NCBI GenBank assembly: GCA_964036045.1
Contig: OZ038400.1
Location: forward strand, 10,503,976-10,567,975
DNA from: Eutreptiella sp. 'Long Island Sound 2002'
Lineage: Eukaryota > Euglenozoa > Euglenophyceae > Eutreptiales > Eutreptiaceae
Direction: 5' to 3'
Length of the DNA stretch: 64,000 bases
The notes below the pieces were generated by a model, which saw only the letters and a program-made list of their open reading frames with translations, did not search any database and was not told where the DNA came from. Position 1 is the first letter of the stretch. Each line of letters opens with the position of its first letter. Below are positions 1 to 11,283 of the stretch, in pieces. Made by a program: the position numbers and the translations under genes.

Positions 1-3000
1 CCGTGCCCTCGGTGTCGGCCTGCAATCTGTACGTGGACTTCCGTGCCTCGCCGTAGGTGACTAGTGCATTTGAGGTGGGGACGGCGTAGTTGAGGTGTGT
101 GTGTGCCAGGGCGTGAGTGATTTGTACTTCCGTGCCCTTTCGTTTGTCTCCATGGTCTTCCAGTATGAAGTGTACCATCCATGGGCTGTGTGGTTGGAGG
201 TTACCGTCTTTGTCGTGCAACGGCGGGTGTATTTGGCGTCCAGCCTGTTGTGCTTTGTTGGCGTTGTGGTGGACGCGTTGCTCGACAAGGACGTTCGGTG
301 TCCAGTCCTGTGGGGCACCTTCCCTGTGCGCCATGGCTTGAGCCGCCTTGGCGAGTGCCGTGACGGTAGGGGGCAGTGGGGGTTCAGCGACCTGGGGCAC
401 CATGCCGGTGTCTGTTGGGAAGTTCCAGTATATGGTGAACATCCCCGGCTGGTGGGCGTTGTGGGTGTCCGGGAGGGTCAGAGAGAGCGCCTCTTTGATC
501 TGGGTTACCGCCTCTGGGTGTATGGTAGTGGGGTAGTGCCAGAGGGTGTGCTTGGTGGGGTCCCGGTGTGTCTGGGCGGTACGTCCCGCGGGTTCCATTG
601 TCTGCGGCGTGAGGGTGTCGTCAAGGGCGACCTCGTGCAGGTGGTTGGCTTCTGCGGCCCACCTTGTATGCCATTCCGTCAGTGTGGGGTCGTCCTTGGT
701 GCAGTCCAGGGTGCAGTGGATAGCCATCCACTCCGGGTCGGGGTCGACGGTAATGTCGGTACCCGTTGTCGCGTTTATCCAGATCGCTTGTGTGGGTCTC
801 GCCTGGGGCGTCTGGTCGTCGTCGCCCAGGGCCGTGCCTTCCATGGCCGCCGTGCCCTGGGTGGTTAGAAAGAGGTGCATGGCTTGCGTTAGGTGTACTT
901 GGTGTGGCGTAAGGAGGCGCATGGATGCCATTGTTGCTATCTTTGGGAGGACTTTCTTCCAATTGATGATGCCTGTCGGTAGTCGCCATGTCGTTGCCGT
1001 GCTCCTTGTGTGGTTCCCCCCTCAGGGTAGTTGGTAGTTGTCTGGGACGTGACGCAAGGTGAGAGGCTTGTCGAGTTGTTGGACGGTTGTGGTGGCGTTG
1101 GGGGGTTCGGCCCTTTCGTGGGCTGCTGGGCTGCGTCCTTGTTGGGGGGGCCTGTGTTCGTGTCGCGTGGGCGTTTGGGGTTTCGTAGGACTGGGGGGTA
1201 TGTGTGGCTCCGGTATCGGTTGTGGCATTGTGGGGCGAAGGCTGGTGATGTTGTGTGCTCCGGTGGCCGCGTCCTCGCGCAGGTAGAACTCCAGCGCTGG
1301 TGGCCCAATAGGGTGCCACTCGCGTGGGTCATCGTGCGGGGTGTGGAGGTGGATGCTTTGCTGAGTGGACCAGCTGTGGTAGGCCAGGATGGCGTTCGTG
1401 ATGGCGTGGTTTCTGTTGTCTCCACACGGGTGGTCGGGTCTGGAGCCGTCTCCGAACGTGGCTCGAACGGTCGTAGCCAGTGCTCCGATGTCTCCGTCCG
1501 GTACTACGTCGTCCCATGTTGTGCGGGACGTGGCACCCGGTGGGCCCGTGTGTCCCTCCAGCACCTCTGTTTCGTACTTGGTCCAGTCTTGTAGCATGCG
1601 TTCCACGTATGCAGCCTCCGTGTACGGCCGGATACTGTGCTCCGCTAGGGTGCGGGCATGGGCCAGCTGTTGGTACAGGGTCCAGTGTCGGGGGGTTGGT
1701 CTCGGTGGGGGGGTCGCGGCGGGCTCGGGCGTAGGCTCCTTCTCCTCCCTATGTCCGTGCCGGGTGGCGTGCACTAGGGTGTACTCGTCATCTTCTCGCT
1801 CCGGTTTCCATTCCAGGTGGGCTTCTCCCGTGGCCGCAATGCTCGGTCGGCATGTCGCGGTGCGTGCGTAGGGGGGCCCTGTCTTGTCATGCAGGACGAT
1901 GGTGTGGCCCCGTGTCCAACTGTGTAGGGTGAGGACGAGAGCCGCCGCTGTTTCCTCGAGGGTTGCTTGCGGTGGGGCGTCGGATTCTTGGATGAAATCC
2001 AGGGCTTCCTCCGCGTGTGGGGCCCGCGTGAGGTTCGTCCACGCTCCAGTTTTGGTCTCTCGTCCCTGCACCACCACTCCTTCCGGTGATTGTTGCTGGG
2101 CGTTGTGTATGTTCCTCCGCAGCTCCTGGATGCATGCCCCTGGGTCTCGGTTGCTTCCTGTGCCCGTTATCCGTTGATCTGTTTCGTTGAGTGCCCGGTA
2201 TAGGCTCCACGCGGGCCGTTGGTGCGCGTCGGCCGCCACTTGCAGCACGCGTTGGATGCTGTCCTGCAGTGGGTCGTTGTCCATGCCCATGGGGTCGTGG
2301 TTCGCGGAGATGTCGAGGCCACTGGGCAGTGACTCCGGGGGTGGGTCATGGGCCTCAGGAGGGGTGGGTAGTTGGGAGTGGGTGTCCATCGCGGTGCCGG
2401 AGGTGCCACTGGACACGGATAGCGGTGCTTCGTGTGTGTGGTCCTCCGGTGGGCTTGGTTGTGTTATCTCCGCGGCCATTGTCTCCGCTTGTGGCCCTGG
2501 TCCCGGGGAATCGTCCTGGTTGTCGCAGTGCGGCGCCTCGTGGTGAGGCGTGCCGCAATGGTTCGTGTCTTGGGCGCTGTACTCCGTGCGGTCGGGGCTC
2601 GGTGTATGCCTGCACGGTGCGGCGTTTGTGGATTGATTCGTGGTTCGGTCGCTGTAGTCCGTGTGTTGTGACGGGGTCGGGTCTTGTTCCGGGTCGTAGG
2701 CGTCGTCCCGTGTTATGTGGCTGTAGTATGTGTTTTGGCTATACTCCGTGCGGTCCTGGCTCGGGGTACGCTGGCGTGTCACGGTACTTGCTGTCCGGCT
2801 TGTGGCACTGTAGTCGGTACGTTGTGATAGGGTTTGGTCTGGTTCCGGTTCTAGTTGGCGTCGTGTCGCTCCCCCCCGTGTTGTCTCCCCCCCCCGGGGC
2901 TCGGGTGTGCCGGCGGTGCCGGGGTCATAGTTCGTGTGGTCGTGGGTCGTTGGATCCTGGCGTTCGCCGTGTACCGCGTGGGTGGAATGTGGGGGTGACG

Positions 3001-3388
3001 TGCCTGGCGCGTGCTTCCGGCTTCCGGGGTCGCCGAGACCGTCGGGGCCGGCCGGGCGTTGTGTCCCCCCTTGGGTGGTTGTTGATGGCGTGCTCGGCGT
3101 TGCGGGTTTCCCCCGGGCGTCGTCGTCCTGGTGCTCATGCTCCATCGTGTCCTGTGTTTGTATTGCGTGTGTGGTCTTTCTTGCGCGCCACGTATGTGGG
3201 CGTGGAGGCATCGCCTGTACGTGCACCTCCCATTTTACCGCCGCGTGTTGTCGCATGCGTGTGTGCACCCTACAGGATTGGTAGGCGGCATACCTCTTGC
3301 CCTTGGTGTCGGCGTCTCCGGGATCTTGTTTGCCTGCTGTATTGCACGGCACAAATGGCGCTCTTTACCGTCGGTCAGCAGCAGCCAT
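1..3388 (-). CDS. Large Pro/His-rich protein, partial, interrupted; OTU-like modules; unknown function
   Basis: One frame stays protein-like from an ATG at 3388 to the left edge (over 1,100 codons), broken only by TAA at 3365-3367 and TGA at 1022-1024. The N-terminal third is low complexity with short repeats. Two similar modules follow: 1763-2155 (a DPGAC motif, later LHSWTRGHTIVLHDK) and 1235-1510 (VPDGDIGAL, AYHSWS, SIHLHTPHDD, ending GAHNITSLRP). The order DG-x-C, helix, I-x-LH, late His-x-x-x-L recalls OTU cysteine proteases, but module 1 keeps a Cys without the expected late His and module 2 keeps the His without a Cys, so catalysis is doubtful. After the TGA the same frame continues with balanced composition (for example PGMFTIYWNFPTDTG), so the TGA looks like a nonsense change or read-through rather than the true end. 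The C-terminal part resembles the gene at 60770-63872. The family is not recognised; OTU domains are known in some mobile elements, so a transposon origin is possible. Confidence 0.6.
2573..2845 (-). repeat. Short protein-level repeats within the left gene
   Basis: Four degenerate copies of a nine- to ten-residue motif of the form T-(P/L)-S-x(1,2)-(R/H)-T-(D/E)-Y-S are spaced through about 90 residues (TLSQRTDYS, TPSQDRTEYS, TPSQHTDYS, TPSPDRTEYS). Ser, Thr and Tyr are the conserved positions, so this may be a disordered, modifiable linker; that function is inference. Confidence 0.6.
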
Positions 3389-3424
3389 GTGGAGGTGCTG
3401 CGGCACATAGGGTGTGGGGTCAGG

Positions 3425-4720
3425 TCATGTTGGGTTGCGGCATTTTGATTGCGGTTTGTGGCGTGGCGTTGCGTATTCGTGTTGCCATGTCGTGCCGTGT
3501 TGGCTGACGTTGGGTTGTTCGGCGTAGTGTGGTTGTGGCGTTGCGTCGTGTCGCAGTGTGTGCTGTGCTGTTTCGTTGTGTCGCGTTAGGTGGTGTCCTG
3601 CGGTGCCGGGCGCTGGCTGTGCCATGCCGCGGTTTATGTTGTTTTTGTTGTTGGTCGTGTTGTGCAGCATTGCGCTGTGTTGTGTGGTGTCGTGTAGCTG
3701 CCGTTGGGTTGTGGTGTCGCGTGTTGCGTGCCGTTGTTGGGTAACACCGGTTTTTGTCGTGTGACGTCTTGTGGTACGGTACCGCGTGTTGCCGTGGTAT
3801 TGTGTGGCGCGTCGCAGTGTGTTGCGCTGTGCTGGGTCATGTTGTGGTGGTGGTATATGGTTGCGTCTGGTTGTTGTTGGCGGTGGTGTTGACGTTGTGT
3901 GTAGTAGTGTGCGGTTGTAGTGCGTTGTGGCGTGTCGTGTTTTGTGTTGGTACCAGGTGGGTTCCCCGTGTTGTGCCCACCTTTGCGTTGCTCTGTTGTG
4001 CCGTGTGTCGTTGCGTGCGCGTATTGGGTTGTGTGTTTCGTGGTGTCCGTTTGCGCGTGTCGCGTCGGGGTTGGTTTGGTGTTGGGTTTCGTCCCGTCGC
4101 GTTATGTGTCTTGGCGCGCGTTGCGTCGTGACGTGCTTTGTTGTCGCGTTGTGTTTTGGTGCGTTGGGTTGGACGTTGGTGTGTGGCGTCCGGTACCGTT
4201 GCACGGTGTTGTGTGTTGTTATTTGTCGGTTGGTTGCGTTGTATAACACGTTGTGTTGCGCACCGCTGTTTAGCCGTTGGTTGTGGTGTTGTGTTTCGTG
4301 TTGTCGGGTTTGTTGTCGTGTGTTTTGTCTCGGCGTTGCGTGGTGTTGTGGTTTTGTCTTGTTGGTTGCGCCATGTAGCTCCATTGTGGTGCCATGTAGC
4401 TCCGCTGGGTGATGTCGTGTGGTGTGGTTTGTCGTGGTTCTCCCGTGTTTCTGAGGTGGCGTGCTCGTTGTGGTGTTGTGTTGTGCCGTGTTGTGTCGTT
4501 GTGATCGGTGTTGTGTGGTGTTCGGGTATGTGTTTTGTCTCGTTACATGGTGTTGTTGCGTTGTTGTGTGGCGTTGTACGGTTGTGTGAGTCGTTTATGT
4601 GTGTTCGTGACACACAGCGTCATGTCTTGTTGCCGTGTGTTGGTTCACGGTGTGTTGTGTCATTTGTTCTCCGTCATGTTCGGCGTGTGCTCCATTCCGT
4701 GATGCCGTTCACTCCGGTTG
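3425..4720. other. G/T-skewed low-complexity tract
   Basis: The + strand is almost devoid of A over more than 1 kb and is built of GTTGTG, GTGTCG and TGTTGC-like words. Frames on both strands are long only because of this bias: His/Thr/Gln-rich on minus, Cys/Val-rich on plus. I see no credible gene. It lies directly upstream of the minus-strand gene that starts near 3388, so a promoter could be hidden here, but no motif stands out. Confidence 0.6.
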
Positions 4721-4799
4721 GCTCCGCGGGGCGTGCCATACCACTTGGTAAGATGGCCATGGATATGGGATTGAGGGGTTGCACCGGTAGCTAACGTGT

Positions 4800-5420
4800 C
4801 ACACTTTACACTTGGTGTTTTCACTCTTTGATTGTTGGCGGCACCCCCGTGCATGCGCTTTCATGTGTGGTTGTTTGGTGTTTGTTTGCCTTGTGATTCC
4901 TTGCCGGTGCCGTAGCGTGGCCTTGAACTCGTCCTTTAGTCGTTTTCCGCGGTGGTCTCGTGTTTCTTTGGTGTTGTGTCGTTGCCGTGTGTTGTTTAGC
5001 GGTGTGTTGTTTCGTTGGTTCTTCGTCATGTCCGGTGTTTGCTCCGCTCCGTGGTGTTGGTCATGTCGTTTTGCTCCGTGTTCAAGGTAGGCACCATGTG
5101 GCATAAATAGAAAAGGGGAGGAGAGGCTACTTCGGTTGTTAGCGCGCTATGCTTTATATTCGGTGACTCCACTCATTGGTTTTGGCGGCGCCCAAGAGCA
5201 AGCGCATTTACTTGTGTTTGTTTGGCGTTTACCTTGTTTGTCCTTGCCGCACCCTAGTCTAGTCTTGAGTTCGTCTTTTCATTTGGTGACTCCACTCTTT
5301 GGTTTTGGCGGCGCCCAAGAGCAAGCGCTTTTACTTGTGTTTGTTTACCATGTTTATCCGTGCCGTACCCGTAGTTTAGTCATGAGGTCTTCACTTTGTC
5401 TTTCTCCGCGCTGTCCTCGT
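4800..5420. repeat. Degenerate tandem repeat, three copies
   Basis: The words GGTGACTCCACTC and TTTTGGCGGCGCCCAAGAGC recur at 5162 and 5285 (123-bp spacing). A diverged third copy is near 4820-4880 (TTTTCACTCTTTGATTGTTG, then a GGCGGC core). A second family around TGCCGTGTGTTG...CGTCATGTTCGG occurs near 4630 and 4985. No gene is seen. Confidence 0.55.
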
Positions 5421-5810
5421 GCTGCTTTGGTTTTATAGTTGTTTGGGGCGCGGCCTTCTCTCGGCGGCTCCATACCTCGCCGCGTCGGAACATACCTTTT
5501 GTCGTCTTCGTCGTTGCTCTTCGTGTCCACGCTCCATTGGACTAGTCCTACGACACGCACTTTGCTAGGTGTTTTGGGGCACGCACGGGTTGCACTGTCT
5601 TGTCTGGTTCTCCCCTCTGTTCTCGTTGTGGTCTGGTTGTATGGATTTCTCTGCTGACCTCGCCAAACAGCGGCGCAAAAATTCATGGGGGGGATTTGAG
5701 GTCAGTAAAAACGATTTCTGTGTTTATTTTTTCTTTTGGTGCGTCTTTTTCTTCGTTCCAATTTATTCTTTCCACGCTGTCCAGCGACACGCACGACCAA
5801 CCACGGATCT
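5421..5810. other. Unassigned sequence before the tandem array
   Basis: Mixed-composition DNA with a pyrimidine-rich stretch at 5720-5770. No repeat, RNA or credible coding frame is recognised. Confidence 0.4.
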
Positions 5811-6110
5811 TCAAGTGGTGAGCATGTGCAATTGTTCCGCATGGTGTTTGGTCCCAAGAAGGGTTTCCAAGCCGAACATTTGTAGGCTTTGCATTCTTCA
5901 TTGCTTGTGCCAACATGGGTGTGAACTTGAAAATTTCATGTTCCCAAGGCTGTCTTGTGTTTGCATGCACTTGGAAATGTGGGCAGAGGTCAAGGTGCAC
6001 CCATACCATGCGCGCGCGCACGTTTGTGTGGGTAGCTGTATGTGTTTCGCGCAAGCTACGCCCTTGTCCAAGCTACAGTGGGCGTAGGGACCGTAATAAT
6101 TCCGTACATT

Positions 6111-7793
6111 GGCGTAGCTTATACAAGGGGGGGGGGGTACACACCTTGCTCTCAAAACGTACAGGGTGCGCCAGGGATGGGGTGTGTTCAGGGGTGTACA
6201 CATGCAGCAAGGGTCACACAGGACTAACCCAATGGGTGCAGCGTCCAAAAGCAGTGCAGACCCATGCCACCTTGCATGCCACCAGCATGCTTTTACAACC
6301 AGGGCACAGCATCTGAGAGTGAATGGCCTGGCTGAACTCTGAATGAAGCATTGCAACAGATTTGTTCTGCATGGGGATGAGGGCCAAGATGTATGATTGA
6401 GAGGGGTTCTGTCCGATGACTGAATGCGGTGGATATCCTTCCTGTGCACCGATTGGTTTGTGCAAGATTTGACCTCAGCCTCATTTAGGACGGTGATGAT
6501 GCTCTGACGCCTCAGCCCTGTGTTGATCTTTGGGGGGGGGGGTTTGGCAGCCTGTCAGATCTTCTGAGCAGCAGTGGGCTGTGCTAGCAAGCAAGGAAGA
6601 GCCTGAGCTTTGGAACCAGGTGTGGATTTAGTATACTGAGTTGGAGTTGGTGGTGGGCACATCTCCATCAGACACCTACATCAAGCCAGCACATGATTCC
6701 TGTCACCTGTCACCTGTCACCTGGTTAGGGTTAGGCTCATGTTCAGGAGCGAACCTTGGCTTGTGCTTGCAGTCGAGCACGTATAGGGCCACATGTTTCT
6801 GAAATTTTGACAGGGTACACAATTAGTTACCAAGGATGTGTGCCGTTGCTGGCTGTATGATTGAGAGGGGCCGGGGTTCTGTGCGATGGCTGAATATGGT
6901 GGATATCCTTCCTGTGCACCGATTGGTTTGTGCAAGATTTGACCTCAGCCTCATTTAGGACGGTGATGATGCTCTGACGCCTCGGCGCTGTGTTGATAAT
7001 TGGGAGGGGGGGTGTTTGGCAGCATGTCAGATCTTCTGAGCAGCAGTGGGCAAGCAAGGAAGAGCCTGAGCTTTGGAACCAGGTGTGGTTTCAGTATACT
7101 GAGTTGGAGTTGGTGGTGGGCACATCTCCATCAGACACCTACATCAAGCCAGCACATGAATCCGTGCATTGCACGCACTGTCACCTGGTTAGGGTTAGGC
7201 TTAGGCTCATGTTCAGGAGCGAACATTGGCTTGTGCCTGCAGTCGACCACGTATAGGGCCACATGTTTCTGAAATTTTGACAGGGTACACAAGTAGCTAC
7301 CAAGGATGTGTGCCGTTGCTGGCTGTATGATTGAGAGGGGCCGGGGTTCTGTGCGATGGCTGAATATGGTGGATATCCTTCCTGTGCACCGACTGGTTTG
7401 TGCAAGATTTGACCTCAGCCTCACTTGGGACGGTGATGATCGGCGTCATGTTTTGACGCCTCAGCGCTGTGTTGATATTTGGAGGGGGGGGGCATGCTCT
7501 GACAGCAGGTCCGATCTTCTGAGCAGCATCATCTGGCGCTTACATCTTTGACCACGAATGATGTTGGCATAAGCAGGCACAACCAAGCCGGCACTGAGAC
7601 CAACTAACTGAGCAGGGGTGCAGATTGAGGGCCAACATAGGCCGTCTAAGTCAACAGCGTTGCATTCCCGTCACAGCTTTTGAGCTTATGTGCTTTGTGC
7701 GCATTCTGAGTTTGCTGTCCGCACCCGCTCCGCACCCACTTGCACGCAGCGTGCACGCACACATACCCCCCCCCCCCTTGTATAAGCTACGCC
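6111..7793. mobile_element. TIR-bounded element inside array unit 1
   Basis: The inverted repeat GGCGTAGCTTATACAAGGGG (followed by more G) opens at 6111, and its complement, with a C run, closes at 7793; total 1,683 bp. The three sub-repeats lie inside. A direct repeat containing AAGCTACGCCCTTGTCC lies just outside the left end (about 6052-6100) and overlaps the right end (about 7785-7832). No transposase frame is seen, so it would be non-autonomous. No clear target-site duplication was found. Confidence 0.5.
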
Positions 7794-8311
7794 CTTGTCC
7801 AAGCTACAGTAGGTGTAGGGACCGTAATAATTGTGTACGTAATTTTAATTACGTAAAAGAAATCTAGTACGGCCACATAAAACATGGGTTTGTCGTCACA
7901 TTTGCCAATTACATGGAGCCATGGACACATGCAACATGCCACATGCAAGGCAAGCTCATTCCCAAGAATTTGAAGTTGCCCGAGCCCAAACCAGCCCCTA
8001 AGCCTCAGCCAAAGGCATCTTCAAGTGGTGAGCATGTGCAATTGTTCCGCATGGTGTATGGTCCCAAGAAGGGTTTCCAACCCGAACATTTGCATTCTTC
8101 ATTGCTTGTGCCAACATGGGTGTGAACCTGAAAATTTCATGTTCCCAAGGCTGTCTTGTGTTTGCATGCACTTGGAAATGTGGGCAGAGGTCAAGGTGCA
8201 CCCATACCATGCGCGCGCGCACGTTTGTGTGGGTAGCTGTATGTGTTTCGCGCAAGCTACGCCCTTGTCCAAGCTACAGTGGGCGTAGGGACCGTAATAA
8301 TTCCGTACATT

Positions 8312-9993
8312 GGCGTAGCTTATACAAGGGGGGGGGGGGTACACACCTTGCTCTCAAAACGTACAGGGTGCGCCAGGGATGGGGTGTGTTCAGGGGTGTA
8401 CACATGCAGCAAGGGTCACACACGACTAACCCAATGGGTGCAGCGTCCAAAAGCAGTGCAGACCCATGCCACCTTGCATGCCACCAGCATGCTTTTACAA
8501 CCAGGGCACAGCATCTGAGAGTGAATGGCCTGGCTGAACTCTGAATGAAGCATTGCAACAGATTTGTTCTGCATGGGGATGAGGGCCAAGATGTATGATT
8601 GAGAGGGGTTCTGTCCGATGACTGAATGCGGTGGATATCCTTCCTGTGCACCGATTGGTTTGTGCAAGATTTGACCTCAGCCTCATTTAGGACGGTGATG
8701 ATGCTCTGACGCCTCAGCCCTGTGTTGATCTTTGGGGGGGGGGGTTTGGCAGCCTGTCAGATCTTCTGAGCAGCAGTGGGCTGTGCTAGCAAGCAAGGAA
8801 GAGCCTGAGCTTTGGAACCAGGTGTGGATTTAGTATACTGAGTTGGAGTTGGTGGTGGGCACATCTCCATCAGACACCTACATCAAGCCAGCACATGATT
8901 CCTGTCACCTGTCACCTGTCACCTGGTTAGGGTTAGGCTCATGTTCAGGAGCGAACCTTGGCTTGTGCTTGCAGTCGAGCACGTATAGGGCCACATGTTT
9001 CTGAAATTTTGACAGGGTACACAATTAGTTACCAAGGATGTGTGCCGTTGCTGGCTGTATGATTGAGAGGGGCCGGGGTTCTGTGCGATGGCTGAATATG
9101 GTGGATATCCTTCCTGTGCACCGATTGGTTTGTGCAAGATTTGACCTCAGCCTCATTTAGGACGGTGATGATGCTCTGACGCCTCGGCGCTGTGTTGATA
9201 ATTGGGAGGGGGGGTGTTTGGCAGCATGTCAGATCTTCTGAGCAGCAGTGGGCAAGCAAGGAAGAGCCTGAGCTTTGGAACCAGGTGTGGTTTCAGTATA
9301 CTGAGTTGGAGTTGGTGGTGGGCACATCTCCATCAGACACCTACATCAAGCCAGCACATGAATCCGTGCATTGCACGCACTGTCACCTGGTTAGGGTTAG
9401 GCTTAGGCTCATGTTCAGGAGCGAACGTTGGCTTGTGCCTGCAGTCGACCACGTATAGGGCCACATGTTTCTGAAATTTTGACAGGGTACACAAGTAGTT
9501 ACCAAGGATGTGTGCCGTTGCAGGCTGTATGATTGAGAGGGGCCGGGGTTCTGTGCGATGGCTGAATATGGTGGATATCTTTCCTGTGCACCGATTGGTT
9601 TGTGCAAGATTTGACCTCAGCCTCACTTGGGACGGTGATGATCGGCGTCATGTTTTGACGCCTCAGCGCTGTGTTGATATTTGGAGGGGGGGGGCATGCT
9701 CTGACAGCAGGTCCGATCTTCTGAGCAGCATCATCTGGCGCTTACATCTTTGACCACGAATGATGTTGGCATAAGCAGGCACAACCAAGCCGGCACTGAG
9801 ACCAACTGACTGAGCAGGGGTGCAGATTGAGGGCCAACATAGGCCGTCTAAGTCAACAGCGTTGCATTCCCGTCACAGCTTTTGAGCTTATGTGCTTTGT
9901 GCGCATTCTGAGTTTGCTGTCCGCACCCGCTCCGCACCCACTTGCACGCAGCGTGCACGCACACATACCCCCCCCCCTTGTATAAGCTACGCC
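8312..9993. mobile_element. TIR-bounded element inside array unit 2
   Basis: Second copy of the 1.68-kb TIR-bounded segment (1,682 bp) with the same termini and internal sub-repeats. It differs mainly in G/C run length and scattered substitutions. Confidence 0.5.
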
Positions 9994-10509
9994 CTTGTCC
10001 AAGCTACAGTAGGTGTAGGGACCGTAATAATTGTGTACGTAATTTTAATTACGTAAAAAATCTAGTACGGCCACATAAAACATGGGTTTGTCGTCACATT
10101 TGCCAATTACATGGAGCCATGGACACATGCAACATGCCACATGCAAGGCAAGCTCATTCCCAAGAATTTGAAGTTGCCCGAGCCCAAACCAGCCCCTAAG
10201 CCTCAGCCAAAGGCATCTTCAAGTGGTGAGCATGTGCAATTGTTCCGCATGGTGTATGGTCCCAAGAATGGTTTCCAACCCGAACATTTGCATTCTTCAT
10301 TGCTTGTGCCAACATGGGTGTGAACCTGAAAATTTCATGTTCCCAAGGCTGTCTTGTGTTTGCATGCACTTGGAAATGTGGGCAGAGGTCAAGGTGCACC
10401 CATACCATGCGCGCGCGCACGTTTGTGTGGGTAGCTGTATGTGTTTCGCGCAAGCTACGCCCTTGTCCAAGCTACAGTGGGCGTAGGGACCGTAATAATT
10501 CCGTACATT

Positions 10510-11283
10510 GGCGTAGCTTATACAAGGGGGGGGGGTACACACCTTGCTCTCAAAACGTACAGGGTGCGCCAGGGATGGGGTGTGTTCAGGGGTGTACACA
10601 TGCAGCAAGGGTCACACAGGACTAACCCAATGGGTGCAGCGTCCAAAAGCAGTGCAGACCCATGCCACCTTGCATGCCACCAGCATGCTTTTACAACCAG
10701 GGCACAGCATCTGAGAGTGAATGGCCTGGCTGAACTCTGAATGAAGCATTGCAACAGATATGTTCTGCATGGGGATGAGGGCCAAGATGTATGATTGAAA
10801 GGGGCAGGGGTTCTGTCCGATGACTGAATGCGGTGGATATCCTTCCTGTGCACCGATTGGTTTGTGCAAGATTTGACCTCAGCCTCATTTAGGACGGTGA
10901 TGATGCTCTGACGCCTCAGCCCTGTGTTAATCTTTGGGGGGGGGGGGTGTTTGGCAGCATGTCAGATCTTGCGCAGCAGTGGGCTGTGCTAGCAAGCAAG
11001 GAAGAGCCTGAGCTTTGGAACCAGGTGTGGGTTTAGTATACTGAGTTGGAGTTGGTGGTGGGCACATCTCCATCAGACACCTACATCAAGCCAGCACATG
11101 ATTCCTGTCAACTGTCACCTGGCTAGGGTTAGGGTAGGGTGCAGTTGAGCACGTATAGGGCCACATGTTTCTGAAATTTTGACAGGGTACACAATTAGTT
11201 ACCAAGGATGTGTGCCGTTGCAGGCTGTATGATTGAGAGGGGCAGGGGTTCTGTGCGATGGCTGAATATGGTGGATATCCTAC
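10510..11283. mobile_element. TIR-bounded element inside array unit 3, truncated
   Basis: The left terminus GGCGTAGCTTATACAAGGGG is present at 10510, but the copy is lost after about 770 bp and no right terminus follows. Confidence 0.45.

Larger units (their letters stand above)
5811..11283. repeat. 2.2-kb tandem array (about 2.5 copies) with internal sub-repeats
   Basis: The same sequence starts at 5811, 8021 and 10219 (periods 2,210 and 2,198 bp). The third copy breaks off near 11283, at GGATATCC followed by unrelated DNA. Each full unit contains about three sub-repeats of roughly 465 bp (starts near 6397, 6860 and 7328 in copy 1) sharing GATTGAGAGGGG, GGTGGATATCC and CACCGATTGGTTTGTGCAAG. 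This is a nested higher-order repeat. Short frames such as those beginning MHKPIGAQEGYPP recur only because the DNA recurs. Copies differ by few substitutions, suggesting recent expansion or ongoing homogenisation. Confidence 0.9.

Noticed and set aside
3529-4794. Cys/Val-rich plus-strand frames resembling membrane proteins
   Set aside because: They are produced by the G/T skew of the strand; no start, domain or conserved pattern is present.
5683-10888. Repeated short frames in the 2.2-kb array as a gene family
   Set aside because: They recur only because the DNA is tandemly repeated, sit in several frames and lack domains.
6720-11130. GTTAGGGTTAGG telomere-like words
   Set aside because: Only one or two units per site, at the same place in each array copy; not a telomere.
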